Below, piece after piece: positions 43,347-53,448 of a stretch of 64,000 nt of DNA; within the stretch, counting starts at the first letter, position 1; every line of letters begins with the position of its first letter. The DNA lies in contig NZ_JAUAMC010000001.1 in assembly GCF_031010195.1 (NCBI RefSeq), positions 682,001 to 746,000 of the forward strand. The letters run 5' to 3'. The translations under genes were made by a program, and so were the position numbers. The DNA comes from Halomonas sp. SpR8 (lineage in GTDB: Bacteria; Pseudomonadota; Gammaproteobacteria; Pseudomonadales; Halomonadaceae). The notes below the pieces were generated by a model. That model had not been told where the DNA came from. It was given only the letters and a program-made list of their open reading frames with translations, and searched no databases.

Positions 43347-44243
43347 TCAGGTACGGCCCAGGGCGAAGCCCTTGGCGATATGGTTGCGAACGAAGTAGAC
43401 CACCAGAATGCCGGGAATAATGGTGAGTACCCCCGCAGCGGCCAGGGTGCCCCAGTCAATTCCGGAGGCTGTGGAGGTACGTGTCATGATCATGCCGATG
43501 GGTTGCGCATCAGTGGCGGTCAACGTACGTGCCAGCAGCAGCTCCACCCAGGAGAACATAAACAGGAAGAACAGCGTGACGCCGATACCGGAACGGATCA
43601 TGGGGATAAAAATCTTGACGAAAAAGCGCGGAAAGCTGTAGCCGTCGATATAGGCGGTTTCGTCGATCTCTTTAGGTACGCTGCTCATAAAGCCTTCCAA
43701 AATCCAGATAGCCAGCGGGATATTGAATAGGCAGTGAGCCAGCGCGACAGCAATGTGGGTATCAAACAAGCCCACTGAGTAGTAGAGCTGGAAGTAGGGC
43801 AGCAGGAATACCGCAGGTGGCGCCATTAGGTTGGTCAGCAGCCAGAAAAACAGATGCTTGTCGCCAATAAAGGTGTAACGGCTAAAGGCGTAGGCGGCGG
43901 GTAGCGCGACGCAAATGGTGATGAGCATATTCATCGCCACGTAAAGCATCGAGTTAACGTAGCCCATGTACCAGCTTGAGTTGGTGAAGATGCCGATATA
44001 GTTATCAAAGGTCAGGTTCTGGGGCCATAGCGTCATGGAGCCGAGAATTTCGCTATTGGTCTGGAGCGACATATTGATCAGCCAGTAAATGGGCAGAATC
44101 ATCAGCGCCAGATAAAGGCCAAGCAAGATACGTGAGCGCCAGTGGGCACGAGCGGTGCGGTTACGCCGCTTGGCTGGTGACACCTTGCTAAAAATCGTGT
44201 TGTACTTTTCACCGCGCTGGGTGTTTTCGAGTTGATAGCTCAT
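43347..44243 (-). CDS. glpQ: Glycerol ABC transporter, permease 2
   Basis: 298 residues from ATG 44243, with ggaggt 10 nt upstream; the gap to the glpP stop is one base (TAACATG), so translation is coupled. Six membrane helices and the binding-protein-dependent transport (EAA) loop near EIDETAYIDGYSFPRFFVKI identify it as a MalG-type permease (CUT1-like). The symbol glpQ here is the transporter gene name, not the phosphodiesterase. Confidence 0.92.
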   Translation of the reverse strand: MSYQLENTQRGEKYNTIFSKVSPAKRRNRTARAHWRSRILLGLYLALMILPIYWLINMSLQTNSEILGSMTLWPQNLTFDNYIGIFTNSSWYMGYVNSMLYVAMNMLITICVALPAAYAFSRYTFIGDKHLFFWLLTNLMAPPAVFLLPYFQLYYSVGLFDTHIAVALAHCLFNIPLAIWILEGFMSSVPKEIDETAYIDGYSFPRFFVKIFIPMIRSGIGVTLFFLFMFSWVELLLARTLTATDAQPIGMIMTRTSTASGIDWGTLAAAGVLTIIPGILVVYFVRNHIAKGFALGRT

Positions 44244-44244
44244 G

Positions 44245-45132
44245 TTAAGCACCTCCATGCGGCGGTTTGTCTTTCTGCATATTCATAATGGTGGTGTAGA
44301 ACACCCAGCTCACCAGCAGAATGACCAGGAAGTAGATAAGAGAGAACGCTGCAGAAGGGCCTAAATCCTGCTGGCCGACCGCCATGGTGGTCAGAGATTG
44401 GCTTAAGAAGGTGGTGGCGCTGCCTGGCCCGCCACCTGTCAATACAAAGGGCTCGGCGTAGATCATAAAGGAGTGCATAAAGCGCAACAGTACGGCGATA
44501 ACCAGTACGTTGGTAAGCTTGGGCAGCTGGATATAGCGGAACACCGCCCATTTCGAGGCCCGGTCGATACGCGCTGCCTGATAGTAAGCTTCGGGAATCG
44601 AGCGCAGGCCGCTGTAGCACAGCATGGCCACCAGCGGGGTCCAGTGCCACACGTCCATTAAGATGATCGTTACCCAGGCATCGCCCGCATTACGAGTAAT
44701 ATTGTATTCGACACCTAGCTGGCGCAGGCCCCAGCCCATTAAGCCGATATCGCCGCGGGTAAAGATTTGCCAAATACTGCCCACTACGTTCCAAGGGATT
44801 AGCAGCGGCAGGGTAATGAGGATCAGCACCGCCGAGGCCTGCCAACCGCGTTTGGGCATAATCAGCGCGATGCCGATCCCTAGCGGAATCTGAATGGCGA
44901 GAATAATCAGTGAAAACGATATTTGACGAAGAAACGCCGCCTGCAGCGCATCGTCATTGAGCATGCTTTGAAACCACTCGGTGCCGGTAAAAAAGCGTGC
45001 ATGGGGGCCGAGCACGTCCTGCACCGAGTAGTTGACCACGGTCATTAGCGGAATGATGGCAGAGAACGCTACCAACACCAGCATGGGTAGCACCAGTAGC
45101 CAGGCTCTGTTATTGGGTACTTTATTATTCAT
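44245..45132 (-). CDS. glpP: Glycerol ABC transporter, permease 1
   Basis: 295 residues from ATG 45132, with ggagg 6 nt upstream, overlapping glpT by 8 bp. About six membrane helices; the EAA loop is SIPEAYYQAARIDRASKWAV. MalF-type partner of GlpQ. The longer open frame (to 45207) lies inside glpT and is not used. Confidence 0.92.
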   Translation of the reverse strand: MNNKVPNNRAWLLVLPMLVLVAFSAIIPLMTVVNYSVQDVLGPHARFFTGTEWFQSMLNDDALQAAFLRQISFSLIILAIQIPLGIGIALIMPKRGWQASAVLILITLPLLIPWNVVGSIWQIFTRGDIGLMGWGLRQLGVEYNITRNAGDAWVTIILMDVWHWTPLVAMLCYSGLRSIPEAYYQAARIDRASKWAVFRYIQLPKLTNVLVIAVLLRFMHSFMIYAEPFVLTGGGPGSATTFLSQSLTTMAVGQQDLGPSAAFSLIYFLVILLVSWVFYTTIMNMQKDKPPHGGA

Positions 45133-46225
45133 GGCCAGCCTCCACCAAGTATTCATCGATATACAGCGCCACATGGGCGTCGTCGAAGTGCGCGAATGCC
45201 GTTTCACCTACCGGCGGATGGCCTTCGGGTAGGCGGGCTTTAAAGGTTTGCTCGTTGAGTTTGAAGGTCAGCAGGGAATAGGTGCCCAGGTCCTGCACGC
45301 TGGTCACTTGAATGGGCACGCTATTCGCCATTTCGCTTGAGGAAATGGCGATAAACTCGGGGCGGATGCCCAACTTGATATTGGCAGAGCTAGCGTTGGC
45401 GACTGCGTGCTTCATCTGCCCACTAACCGGTAGCGGCTGCGAGCCGAACATGACTTGATCGTCGCGGTGTTCGACGGCCATAAAGTTCATGCCGGGACTG
45501 CCAATAAAGTAACCCACAAAGGTATGCGCCGGGCGTTCGAACAGTTCTCGCGGGGTGCCGAATTGCACCACCTGGCCTTCGTACATCACGGCAATTTTAT
45601 CCGCGAAGGTAGAGGCCTCCAACTGATCGTGGGTCACGTAGATCATGGTGATGTTAAAGCGCTCGTGAATCTCTTTGAGCTTGCGGCGCAGTTTCCACTT
45701 GAGCTGTGGGTCGATCACGGTGAGCGGTTCGTCAAACAGGATGGCCGTGACGTCGTCGCGCACCAAACCACGGCCCATGGAGACCTTCTGCTTCTCATCG
45801 GCGGTCAGGTTTTTGGCTTTGCGATTCAATAGCGGGGTTAGCTCAAGAATATCGGCGACTTCGAGCACCTTGGGTTTCACCCGGTACTCGGGGGTATTCA
45901 TATTGCGCAGGGGAAAGGCGAGATTGTCGAACACCGTCATGGTGTCGTAGATCACCGGGAACTGAAACACCTGGGCAATATTGCGCTCTTCTGGGGGCAG
46001 TTCATTGACCCGTTGGCCGTCAAACAGCACGTCACCCTCTGAAGGTTCCAGCAGACCCGAAATAATGTTCAGCAGAGTCGATTTACCGCAGCCTGAAGGG
46101 CCCAATAGCGCATAGGCGCCGCCCTGGTGCCATACGTGTTCCATCTGGCGGATGGCGTAATCCGCTGCGCCCTTGGGGGCTTTTTCGTAGGAGTGCGCCA
46201 AACCTTTTAACGTGATCTCAGCCAT
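45125..46225 (-). CDS. glpT: Glycerol ABC transporter, ATPase GlpT-type (degenerate signature motif)
   Basis: 366 residues. Walker A is canonical (GPSGCGKST, about 42-50), Walker B is AILFDEP (about 161-167) and the switch His is in YVTHDQ (about 199). The ABC signature, normally LSGGQ, reads LTADE (140-144). The C-terminal regulatory domain (about 240-366) is of the MalK/TOBE type. It pairs with GlpS, whose signature is intact but whose Walker A and switch residue are altered. It overlaps glpS by 8 bp (start) and glpP by 8 bp (end). Confidence 0.93.
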   Translation of the reverse strand: MAEITLKGLAHSYEKAPKGAADYAIRQMEHVWHQGGAYALLGPSGCGKSTLLNIISGLLEPSEGDVLFDGQRVNELPPEERNIAQVFQFPVIYDTMTVFDNLAFPLRNMNTPEYRVKPKVLEVADILELTPLLNRKAKNLTADEKQKVSMGRGLVRDDVTAILFDEPLTVIDPQLKWKLRRKLKEIHERFNITMIYVTHDQLEASTFADKIAVMYEGQVVQFGTPRELFERPAHTFVGYFIGSPGMNFMAVEHRDDQVMFGSQPLPVSGQMKHAVANASSANIKLGIRPEFIAISSSEMANSVPIQVTSVQDLGTYSLLTFKLNEQTFKARLPEGHPPVGETAFAHFDDAHVALYIDEYLVEAGHE

Positions 46226-47315
46226 GGGCAGCTCCTCCCTGACGTGCAGGAATATGTACTGTGTGGCCCTGCTTGTCGAAGGCGTAAAGCTGGTGGGTAG
46301 GGAAGTACACTTTCAGGGGTTGATTAACACTAAACTGGTGTATGCCCGCTAAGTGCAGAACGAGAGGAAAGCGCTCATGGTGAACATGCAGAAACGTTTC
46401 TGAACCGCTAATCTCTGCTACATCTACATGCACATCCAGCGCCAGGTCATCGGCCTGCTGGGGTTGCAGGGTGAGGTGCGACGCCCGCACGCCAAAGTCA
46501 TAATCCCCTGGCTCAAGGCGTTTTAGCTTCTCATCGCAGGGAAAGTGCAGCGATTGATCGAAGGTAATCTCGCTGTCGGTCAACTGGCCGGGAACAATAT
46601 TGATGGGTGGTTCGGAGAACATTTCTGCGCTGAAACGGCCGTTGGGTTCGCGATAGACCTGCTCGGTAGGGCCGTATTGAAGCAGTTTTCCTTCGTGAAG
46701 AACCGCCGTGTTGCCGCCCAGCGCTAACGCTTCATTGGGCTCGGTGGTGGCGTATACCGCAATGCAGTTACGCGCTTTAAACAGCTCGCGTAGTTCGTCG
46801 CGCAGCTCTTCGCGGAGTTTATAGTCCAGGTTGACCAGCGGCTCATCAAACAGGATTAAGTCGGCGTCTTTGACCAGTGCCCGCCCCATGGCGGTACGCT
46901 GCTGCTGGCCTCCCGAAAGCTCCTGGGGGTAGCGATTGAGCAACTGCTCGATATGCAGCATTTCAGCGATTTCACCAACCCGCTTATCAATTTCGCTTTT
47001 AGGCTGTTTGGCCAGTTTAAGTGGTGAAGCAATGTTGTCGTAAACGGTGAGACTGGGGTAGTTGATAAACTGCTGATACACCATAGAGACGTTGCGCTTG
47101 CGCACGGAGACGTTAGTGACGTCTTTGCCATCCATCATCACTTTGCCGCGGGTGGGTGGTTCAAGCCCCGCCATTAAGCGCATCAAGGTAGTTTTTCCGG
47201 CCAGCGTTCGGCCCAACAGTACGTTGAAAGAGCCTGGCTCAAGAGCTAGGTCTATTCCGCTGATATGCGGCACACCGTTAACGATGTGATCGATATTTTG
47301 CAAATGTAAGGACAT
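46218..47315 (-). CDS. glpS: Glycerol ABC transporter, ATPase GlpS-type (altered Walker A)
   Basis: 365 residues. Walker A reads GRTLAGKT (35-42), with Ala in place of the glycine before GK. The signature LSGGQ (133-137) and Walker B ILFDEP (154-159) are canonical. The switch His is replaced by Thr (YATTEP, about 191). C-terminal TOBE-like domain about 235-360. It is the first gene of the operon; two GlpR-like palindromes lie 84-118 bp upstream of its ATG 47315. Confidence 0.93.
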   Translation of the reverse strand: MSLHLQNIDHIVNGVPHISGIDLALEPGSFNVLLGRTLAGKTTLMRLMAGLEPPTRGKVMMDGKDVTNVSVRKRNVSMVYQQFINYPSLTVYDNIASPLKLAKQPKSEIDKRVGEIAEMLHIEQLLNRYPQELSGGQQQRTAMGRALVKDADLILFDEPLVNLDYKLREELRDELRELFKARNCIAVYATTEPNEALALGGNTAVLHEGKLLQYGPTEQVYREPNGRFSAEMFSEPPINIVPGQLTDSEITFDQSLHFPCDEKLKRLEPGDYDFGVRASHLTLQPQQADDLALDVHVDVAEISGSETFLHVHHERFPLVLHLAGIHQFSVNQPLKVYFPTHQLYAFDKQGHTVHIPARQGGAAHG

Positions 47316-47336
47316 GCCGATCTCGCTAGCGTCATT

Positions 47337-47362
47337 GTTATTGGATAGGGTTATTGGATAGC
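47337..47362. repeat. 13-bp tandem repeat upstream of glpS
   Basis: gttattggatagg and gttattggatagc are adjacent, between the GlpR-like palindromes and the glpS start codon, within the likely 5' untranslated region. Confidence 0.85.
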
Positions 47363-47398
47363 GTTGAGGGTTAACGTTGATTGATAGTGTAGATCGTT

Positions 47399-47432
47399 TT
47401 CGTTTACGAAAGGCTAGTTGATCGTTTGCGAA
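47399..47432. promoter_or_regulatory. Two GlpR-like operators upstream of the glpSTPQUV-D operon
   Basis: TTCGTTTACGAA (47399-47410) matches the TTCGWTAWCGAA core of the E. coli GlpR operator at 11 of 12 bases; ATCGTTTGCGAA (47421-47432) is a weaker copy with a 22-bp centre-to-centre spacing, about two helical turns. A DeoR/GlpR regulator is encoded 10 kb away in the same locus, so repression of this promoter by GlpR is a reasonable inference. Confidence 0.65.
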
Positions 47433-47487
47433 CTTGCAACGCGTTTTTGGCCTATTGGTCTACGCATTTAGGCGTAGAAAGTGAACA

Positions 47488-47521
47488 CAAAAAAGCCGCC
47501 CCTGAGTCCAGGAAGCGGCTT
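47488..47521 (-). terminator. Terminator after fadE
   Basis: On the minus strand: stem aagccgc/gcggctt, 15-nt loop, then a run of T (aaaaaa on the plus strand at 47489-47494). Confidence 0.8.
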
Positions 47522-47552
47522 GCTTTATAGCTAACGATTTGAAAAAGCAGTA

Positions 47553-50039
47553 TTACTTAACGTTTTCCTGTTCCTGCTTAGGCGCTGGAGTAAGTTTCGC
47601 GTTGTGATCGATCAACGTGGATTTGTTTTTGGCAAAGGCATCGTAGGCGAAATCGTCCACGGTGAGCATTTCCAGCACTTCGGCCTCGAAGGTGCGCATA
47701 AAGTCGGCATCTTCAGCACTGATCAAGCCCTTTTCCAAGCCAGCCTCGACGCGTGCTTCAGGGTGAAGCGCCGTCTGTGGTAGCTCACCTTTGGCATAAG
47801 CCTTGTTGACGGTGCGATAGATTTTTTCGGCGCGGTCATAATCCACCAACAGGGCGTTGTAGCGCGCCAGCGGGTTGCGCTGTTCACCGTCGTCCGCGTC
47901 CCAGGTGTTTTCCAACAGTTTTGTGCGTAGGGCGCTGTGCGTAGAAATACGCTGGGCAATATCGCGGGCCAGGTCGTCGTGGGGTTTGTTCCAGCGGCGG
48001 CCGGTAGGCATTACGACAGCGTTGAGCGTTTTGCCCAGGGCGCGGTTGGGTAGATTATCGAAAATCTCCACAAACGCCTGCTCGGCACGCTGGAGCAGGA
48101 AACGACAGCTGTAGTGCAGCAGTGCCTCTTCGCCTTCTACCTTGCTGCCTGCCTGCCACTGTTTGAGCACCATGGACGTCAGGTAGAGGTTAGACAGCAC
48201 ATCCCCCAGACGTGCAGAGATCATTTCGCGTTTCTTCAGCGCTGAGCCCAGGCTCGCCATCGCGGCATCGGCACACAGGCCAAAGCCGGCGGAGAGACGG
48301 GCGATATCCTGGGCATAGGCAACTGCGGGGCCATCGAAGGGCACGCTGGCTTTACCGATGCCAAACCCCAGGGTAAAGGCCCGCGCCGCGTTGCCGAAGA
48401 TTAACCCTGCGTGGCCGAAGAAAGCTTTATCAAACGCCTGCATATCGTTGGCGTCTTTCGCTGCCAGCTCGTCCAGCACGTAAGGGTGGCAGCGAATCGC
48501 GCCCTGACCAAAGATCATCAGGTTGCGGGTCATGATATTGGCGCCTTCCACGGTAATCGCTACCGGGTTGGCGCTGTAGCCGATACCCAAGTAGTTACGC
48601 GGGCCAAGGGTCACCGCCTTGCCACCGTGAACGTCCATAGCGTCGCTCAGTATGACGCGCTGAAACTCGGTTAATTGGCTTTTCAGAATTGCCGAGGGGA
48701 CCGCAGGCTTTTCGCCGTGATCGATCATGTTAGCGGTTTGATAAACCGTGGCCTGGGAGATGTAGGCCAGCGCGGTCATGCGCGCTAGGGGCTCCTGAAC
48801 GCCCTCCATTTCCGCCACTGGCACATTGAACTGGCGACGAACGCGGGTAAAGCCGCCGCTCCAGCCCAGGGCGTAGCGCGCTGTACCGGTAGCGCCGGAT
48901 GGCAGGGTGATGCAACGGCCGATCGACAGGCACTCCACCAGCATGCGCCAACCCTGGCCGATCATGTCCGGTCCGCCAATAATGGTGTCCAGCGGTACGA
49001 ATACGTCTTTACCGATAATCGGGCCGTTCATAAACGGGCTACCAATAGGGTGATGGCGACGGCCAATTTCCATGCCAGCGGTATCACGGGGGATCAGCGC
49101 CAGAGTAATGCCGCGATCCTCTTCGTCACCCAACAGTTTTTCCGGGTCAAACAGACGGAAGGCCAAGCCTACGACGGTGGCGATGGGCGCCAGGGTAATC
49201 CAGCGTTTTTCGAAGTTAAGGCGCAGGCCAATCACTTCTTCGCCGTCAATGGTTTGCTTGCACACTACGCCGGTATCGGGCAGCGAGGTGGCGTCTGAAC
49301 CGGCACGGGGGCCGGTGAGGCCGAAGCAGGGAATCTCACGGCCGTCAGATAGGCGCGGCAGGTAGTGATCTTTCTGCTCCTGAGTACCGTATTTGAGCAG
49401 CAGCTCGCCAGGACCGAGAGAGTTGGGTACGCCCACGGTGACCATCAGGGTTTCGTTGGCAGAGAGCTTTTGCAGCACCATGGACTGGGCTTTGGCTGAG
49501 AAGCCCAGGCCGCCGTACTCCTTCGGAATAATCATGCCGAAGAAGCCCTCTTTCTTTAGGAAATCCCAAAGCTGCTGGGGTAGATCGGCACGCTCTTGGG
49601 CGATATCCCAGGCGTTACACATGCCCGCCGCTTGGGCACATTGATTGGCTAAGAAGGCTTTTTCATCGTCGCGCAGACCGTCGTCTTTGAAGGCGAGCAG
49701 TTTGTTCCACTGAGGCTTGCCTGAGAATAACTCTCCGTCCCAGGAAACGCTGCCCGCTTCTAAGGCCGTTCGTTCGGTGTCGGAGACTTTTGGCGCGACT
49801 TTTTTGAAGATGGCGAATAGGCGCGGTGTTAGCCATTTACGCCGCAGCGTGGTTAAGCCTGCGGCGGCCACCGCTGCGGCGCCTATTAGCAGCAGTACGC
49901 CGATGACTTCGGCATCAAGCAGCAGTCCAACAAGGCCTAATACGCCCAGCACCGCAAGCGCTGCTGGGGCGCCTGCTTCGCGACGCATGACCACGAGCAA
50001 GCCAACAATGGCGAGCACGATAAGAAGGAGGGTGAGCAT
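47553..50039 (-). CDS. fadE: FadE-type acyl-CoA dehydrogenase
   Basis: 828 residues, like E. coli FadE (814). Two or three N-terminal membrane helices (about 2-80) are followed by an acyl-CoA dehydrogenase domain: FFGMIIPKEYGGLGFSAKAQ, GPRAGSDATSLPDTGVVC (FAD contact region), and DAMDVHGGKAVTLGPRNYLG, then a FadE-specific C-terminal domain. It performs the first step of fatty-acid beta-oxidation at the inner membrane. Monocistronic; ATG 50039 precedes an AT-rich leader. Confidence 0.95.
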   Translation of the reverse strand: MLTLLLIVLAIVGLLVVMRREAGAPAALAVLGVLGLVGLLLDAEVIGVLLLIGAAAVAAAGLTTLRRKWLTPRLFAIFKKVAPKVSDTERTALEAGSVSWDGELFSGKPQWNKLLAFKDDGLRDDEKAFLANQCAQAAGMCNAWDIAQERADLPQQLWDFLKKEGFFGMIIPKEYGGLGFSAKAQSMVLQKLSANETLMVTVGVPNSLGPGELLLKYGTQEQKDHYLPRLSDGREIPCFGLTGPRAGSDATSLPDTGVVCKQTIDGEEVIGLRLNFEKRWITLAPIATVVGLAFRLFDPEKLLGDEEDRGITLALIPRDTAGMEIGRRHHPIGSPFMNGPIIGKDVFVPLDTIIGGPDMIGQGWRMLVECLSIGRCITLPSGATGTARYALGWSGGFTRVRRQFNVPVAEMEGVQEPLARMTALAYISQATVYQTANMIDHGEKPAVPSAILKSQLTEFQRVILSDAMDVHGGKAVTLGPRNYLGIGYSANPVAITVEGANIMTRNLMIFGQGAIRCHPYVLDELAAKDANDMQAFDKAFFGHAGLIFGNAARAFTLGFGIGKASVPFDGPAVAYAQDIARLSAGFGLCADAAMASLGSALKKREMISARLGDVLSNLYLTSMVLKQWQAGSKVEGEEALLHYSCRFLLQRAEQAFVEIFDNLPNRALGKTLNAVVMPTGRRWNKPHDDLARDIAQRISTHSALRTKLLENTWDADDGEQRNPLARYNALLVDYDRAEKIYRTVNKAYAKGELPQTALHPEARVEAGLEKGLISAEDADFMRTFEAEVLEMLTVDDFAYDAFAKNKSTLIDHNAKLTPAPKQEQENVK

Positions 50040-50212
50040 AGGTTATCTCTCTTTTTGCTGGCCATTGTTGCAGGCCGACTGTTGTTAATAAAACGCGAGT
50101 AACATCGTTGTTGAGATATTGAGTCGAACACTTGTTTGAATATTGGCAGATGGGGGCTACCACACGCAAGTTTTTAGGCACGTTTGGCGTAGCTCGTTCT
50201 TTTAACGTAGCC

Positions 50213-50247
50213 AAAAAAAACGCCATGGCGACAAGCCATAGCGTTTT
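50213..50247 (-). terminator. Terminator after betA
   Basis: On the minus strand: 13-base arms around cgccatggc/gccatagcg with one mismatch, loop of 5 nt, followed by eight T (plus-strand A-run 50213-50220). Confidence 0.8.
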
Positions 50248-50269
50248 GAGTGGTAAACAGACTAAATGT

Positions 50270-51943
50270 TCAGGCGCGTTTGGCCGGTGCGCCGTTAGCC
50301 ACATAGTAGTCAATGCTGGCGCGAGGAAGTGGCTCGTGACCTTTGATACGGTCGGCGATTTTCTCCGCCAGCATAATCGTCGGCGCGTTCAGGTTGCCAG
50401 TGGGGATCACCGGGAAGAGTGAGGCATCGACGACGCGCAGGCCCTCTAGTCCATGGACGCGGCCCTGACCATCAGTGACCGCCATCTCGTCGTTGCCCAT
50501 CCGGCAACTGCCACAGGGGTGGTAGGCGGTTTCGGCATGCTGTTTGACGAAAGCGTCCAGTTCGGCATCCGTCTGGACGTCTGGACCAGGAGCAATCTCA
50601 CGACCACGGTATTTATCAAAGGCTGGCTGGGCGATGATATCGCGGGTGAGGCGAATGGCGTCGCGGAACTCCTGCCAATCTTTCTCTTTGGCCATGTAGT
50701 TGAACAGAATGCTGGGTGCGGCGTGAGGGTCTTTCGAGGTCAAGCGAATGCGGCCGCGGCTTTCCGAGCGCATAGAGCCAACATGGGCCTGGAAGCCGTG
50801 GGCTTGCACCGCGCTTTTACCGTTGTAACTAATCGCGATGGGCAGGAAGTGGTACTGCAGGTTGGGCCACTCCTCTTCATCGCGGCTGCGGATAAAACCA
50901 CAGGACTCAAACTGGTTGCTGGCGCCCACGCCAGTCCCTTTAAACAGCCACTCGGCGCCAATTTTGGGCTGGTTGTACCATTTCAGTGCGGGGTAGAGAG
51001 AGATAGGCTCCTTGCACTCGTACTGAATATACATCTCCAGATGATCCTGGAGGTTTTCACCGACGCCGGGTAGGGCGTGAACCGTTTCGATATCGAGTTC
51101 TTTCAGCAGTTCTGGGTTGCCGATACCGGAGCGCTGTAGAATCTGTGGCGAGGCGATGGCGCCACCGCACAACAGCACTTCACGACGGGCGTAGGCCTGC
51201 TGTTTTTCGCCTTTCTGTTCATAGCGAACACCCACCGCACGCTTGCCTTCAAACTCTATAACGTCGGTGACGGCATGGGTTTCGATGGTGAGATTGTGGC
51301 GCTGTTTGGCCGTATCCAGATAGCCACGGGCAGTTGAGGCGCGGCGGCCTTTAGGCGTCACGAATCGATCCATGGGGCCGAAGCCCTCTTGCTGGTAGCC
51401 GTTGACGTCTTCAGTTTCCGGATAGCCTGCTTGCTTGCCCGCTTCGATAAAGATTCGATAAAGCGGATTGGTAGTGTCCTTCGGTGTAGTCACGCTGACC
51501 GGGCCGTCGCCGCCGTGGTAGCTATTGGCACCAGCGTCACGGCTCTCGCATTTTTTGAAGTAGGGGAGGCAACTTAAGTAGTCCCAGTCTTCAAGGCCAG
51601 GCTGTTTGGCCCAGTTGTCGTAATCCAGGGCATTGCCGCGGATATAGCACATGCCGTTAATCAGCGAGGAGCCGCCCAACCCCTTGCCACGGCCACACTC
51701 CATACGACGGCCATCCATATGCGGTTCGGGGTCGGTTTCGAACGCCCAGTTGTAGCGCTTGCCCTGTAGCGGGAAGGCTAGAGCAGCAGGCATTTGGGTA
51801 CGAAAATCGAAGCGATAGTCAGGGCCGCCTGCTTCTAACAGTAGCACGCTGACACTGCTGTCTTCGGTTAGACGAGTAGCCAGCACATTACCGGCCGAGC
51901 CTGCGCCGACAATGATGTAATCAAATTCACGTGGTTGAGACAT
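50270..51943 (-). CDS. betA: Choline dehydrogenase (GMC oxidoreductase)
   Basis: 557 residues, the standard BetA length. FAD-binding fold [20 protein letters not shown] at the N-terminus; GMC signatures [20 protein letters not shown] and [20 protein letters not shown]; catalytic His/Asn region [15 protein letters not shown]. It oxidises choline to betaine aldehyde (and can go on to betaine) at the membrane. 9 bp after betB; last gene of betIBA. Confidence 0.96.
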   Translation of the reverse strand: MSQPREFDYIIVGAGSAGNVLATRLTEDSSVSVLLLEAGGPDYRFDFRTQMPAALAFPLQGKRYNWAFETDPEPHMDGRRMECGRGKGLGGSSLINGMCYIRGNALDYDNWAKQPGLEDWDYLSCLPYFKKCESRDAGANSYHGGDGPVSVTTPKDTTNPLYRIFIEAGKQAGYPETEDVNGYQQEGFGPMDRFVTPKGRRASTARGYLDTAKQRHNLTIETHAVTDVIEFEGKRAVGVRYEQKGEKQQAYARREVLLCGGAIASPQILQRSGIGNPELLKELDIETVHALPGVGENLQDHLEMYIQYECKEPISLYPALKWYNQPKIGAEWLFKGTGVGASNQFESCGFIRSRDEEEWPNLQYHFLPIAISYNGKSAVQAHGFQAHVGSMRSESRGRIRLTSKDPHAAPSILFNYMAKEKDWQEFRDAIRLTRDIIAQPAFDKYRGREIAPGPDVQTDAELDAFVKQHAETAYHPCGSCRMGNDEMAVTDGQGRVHGLEGLRVVDASLFPVIPTGNLNAPTIMLAEKIADRIKGHEPLPRASIDYYVANGAPAKRA

Positions 51944-51952
51944 ATAAACTCC

Positions 51953-53422
51953 TTAAAACACTGACTCAAACGGGCCCATTTCAATCTGTACGGACTTGGT
52001 TTGGGTATAGTGATTAAGTGTCTCGATACCGTTTTCGCGGCCAATGCCCGACTCTTTATAGCCGCCAACGGGCATTTCGGAAGGCGACTCACCCCAGGTG
52101 TTGATCCAGCAAATACCTGCTTCGAGCTGGTGAATCACGCGGTGAGCGCGGTTCAGGCTTTCGCTGAAGACACCGGCAGCAAGGCCGTAGGTGGTGTCAT
52201 TGGCGCGGCGAATGACTTCTGCTTCGTCGTCAAAGGCGAGCACCGACATCACTGGGCCGAAGATCTCTTCGCGCACAATGCGCATATCGTCGGTGCAGTC
52301 GGTGAATACGGTGGGTGCCGCCCAGGCGCCGTTGGTATAGCTGCCGGTGTTCCACTCGTCGCCACCGACTAACAGCCGAGCGCCTTGCTCTTTACCCAGG
52401 GCAATATAGGAGAGCACTTTGTGTTGATGCTCGAAGCTGACCAGCGGGCCAAAGTTGACGCTGGGGTCCATTGGGTCGCCCGCCTTGATGCGCTTAACGC
52501 GCTCTACCAGCTTGGCTTCAAAGGCGTCTTTTACGCTGCGATCGACAAATACCCGCGTGCCGTTAGTGCAGATTTGCCCGCTGGAGTAGAAGTTGGCCAT
52601 CATCGCGGCGTCAGCCGCGCGATCCAGGTCGGCATCTGCGAAGACCAGCAGCGGTGATTTGCCGCCCAGTTCCATGGTGACGTCTTTCAGCGTTGAGCTT
52701 GCGGCGGCGGCCATCACTTTCTTGCCGGTGCCCGCTTCGCCGGTGAATGAGATTTTAGCAATGCCGGGGTGCTCAGTGAGCATTGCGCCCACGCGGCCGT
52801 CACCCTGTACCACGTTAAAGACGCCGTTAGGCAGGCCTGCTTCTGTGAAGATTTCCGCCAGTTTCATCACGGTGAGCGGGGTAACTTCGCTGGGCTTGAA
52901 TACGACCGCGTTGCCTGCAGCTAGCGCCGGGGCGGCTTTCCAGCAGGCAATTTGAATCGGATAGTTCCAGGCGCCAATCGCGCCAATCACGCCCAGCGGT
53001 TCGCGGCGGGTGTACACAAACGAGCTATCGCGAAGGGGAATCTGACTGCCCTCAATAGCGGGTGCCAAGCCTGCGTAGTACTCCAGCGCATCCGCGCCGG
53101 TCACTATATCGACGCTAGCGGTTTCGCTGATGGGCTTGCCGGTGTTGCGGGTTTCCAGTTCGGCCAGTTCGTCATTGCGCTCTCTTAATAGTGCTACGGC
53201 ACGCAGCAGAACGCGCGAGCGTTCCATGCCGGTCATCGCCGCCCACTCGCGCTGGCCGCGTTGGGCCGCTGCGACGGCTGAATCGACATCGGCTTGGCTG
53301 GCTTGGCCGATAGTGGCCAGCAGGCTGCCATCAAACGGATTGGTAACGGTAAACGTTTCGCTTGAAGTGGCGTCTACCTGGCGACCATCAATATAGAGTG
53401 GCTGTACTTCTTGAGCGGCCAT
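51953..53422 (-). CDS. betB: Betaine aldehyde dehydrogenase
   Basis: 489 residues from ATG 53422 (aaggag 8 nt upstream). NAD-binding [10 protein letters not shown] region, catalytic Glu in [20 protein letters not shown], and catalytic Cys in [16 protein letters not shown]. It converts betaine aldehyde to glycine betaine with NAD(P). The C-terminal [20 protein letters not shown] is typical of BetB. 26 bp after betI. Confidence 0.96.
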   Translation of the reverse strand: MAAQEVQPLYIDGRQVDATSSETFTVTNPFDGSLLATIGQASQADVDSAVAAAQRGQREWAAMTGMERSRVLLRAVALLRERNDELAELETRNTGKPISETASVDIVTGADALEYYAGLAPAIEGSQIPLRDSSFVYTRREPLGVIGAIGAWNYPIQIACWKAAPALAAGNAVVFKPSEVTPLTVMKLAEIFTEAGLPNGVFNVVQGDGRVGAMLTEHPGIAKISFTGEAGTGKKVMAAAASSTLKDVTMELGGKSPLLVFADADLDRAADAAMMANFYSSGQICTNGTRVFVDRSVKDAFEAKLVERVKRIKAGDPMDPSVNFGPLVSFEHQHKVLSYIALGKEQGARLLVGGDEWNTGSYTNGAWAAPTVFTDCTDDMRIVREEIFGPVMSVLAFDDEAEVIRRANDTTYGLAAGVFSESLNRAHRVIHQLEAGICWINTWGESPSEMPVGGYKESGIGRENGIETLNHYTQTKSVQIEMGPFESVF

Positions 53423-53448
53423 GTAGGACTCCTTAAATAAGATAAAAA

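Noticed and set aside
50453-51073. 206-codon plus-strand frame opposite betA
   Set aside because: Antisense shadow of a well-supported GMC oxidoreductase gene, caused by codon bias.
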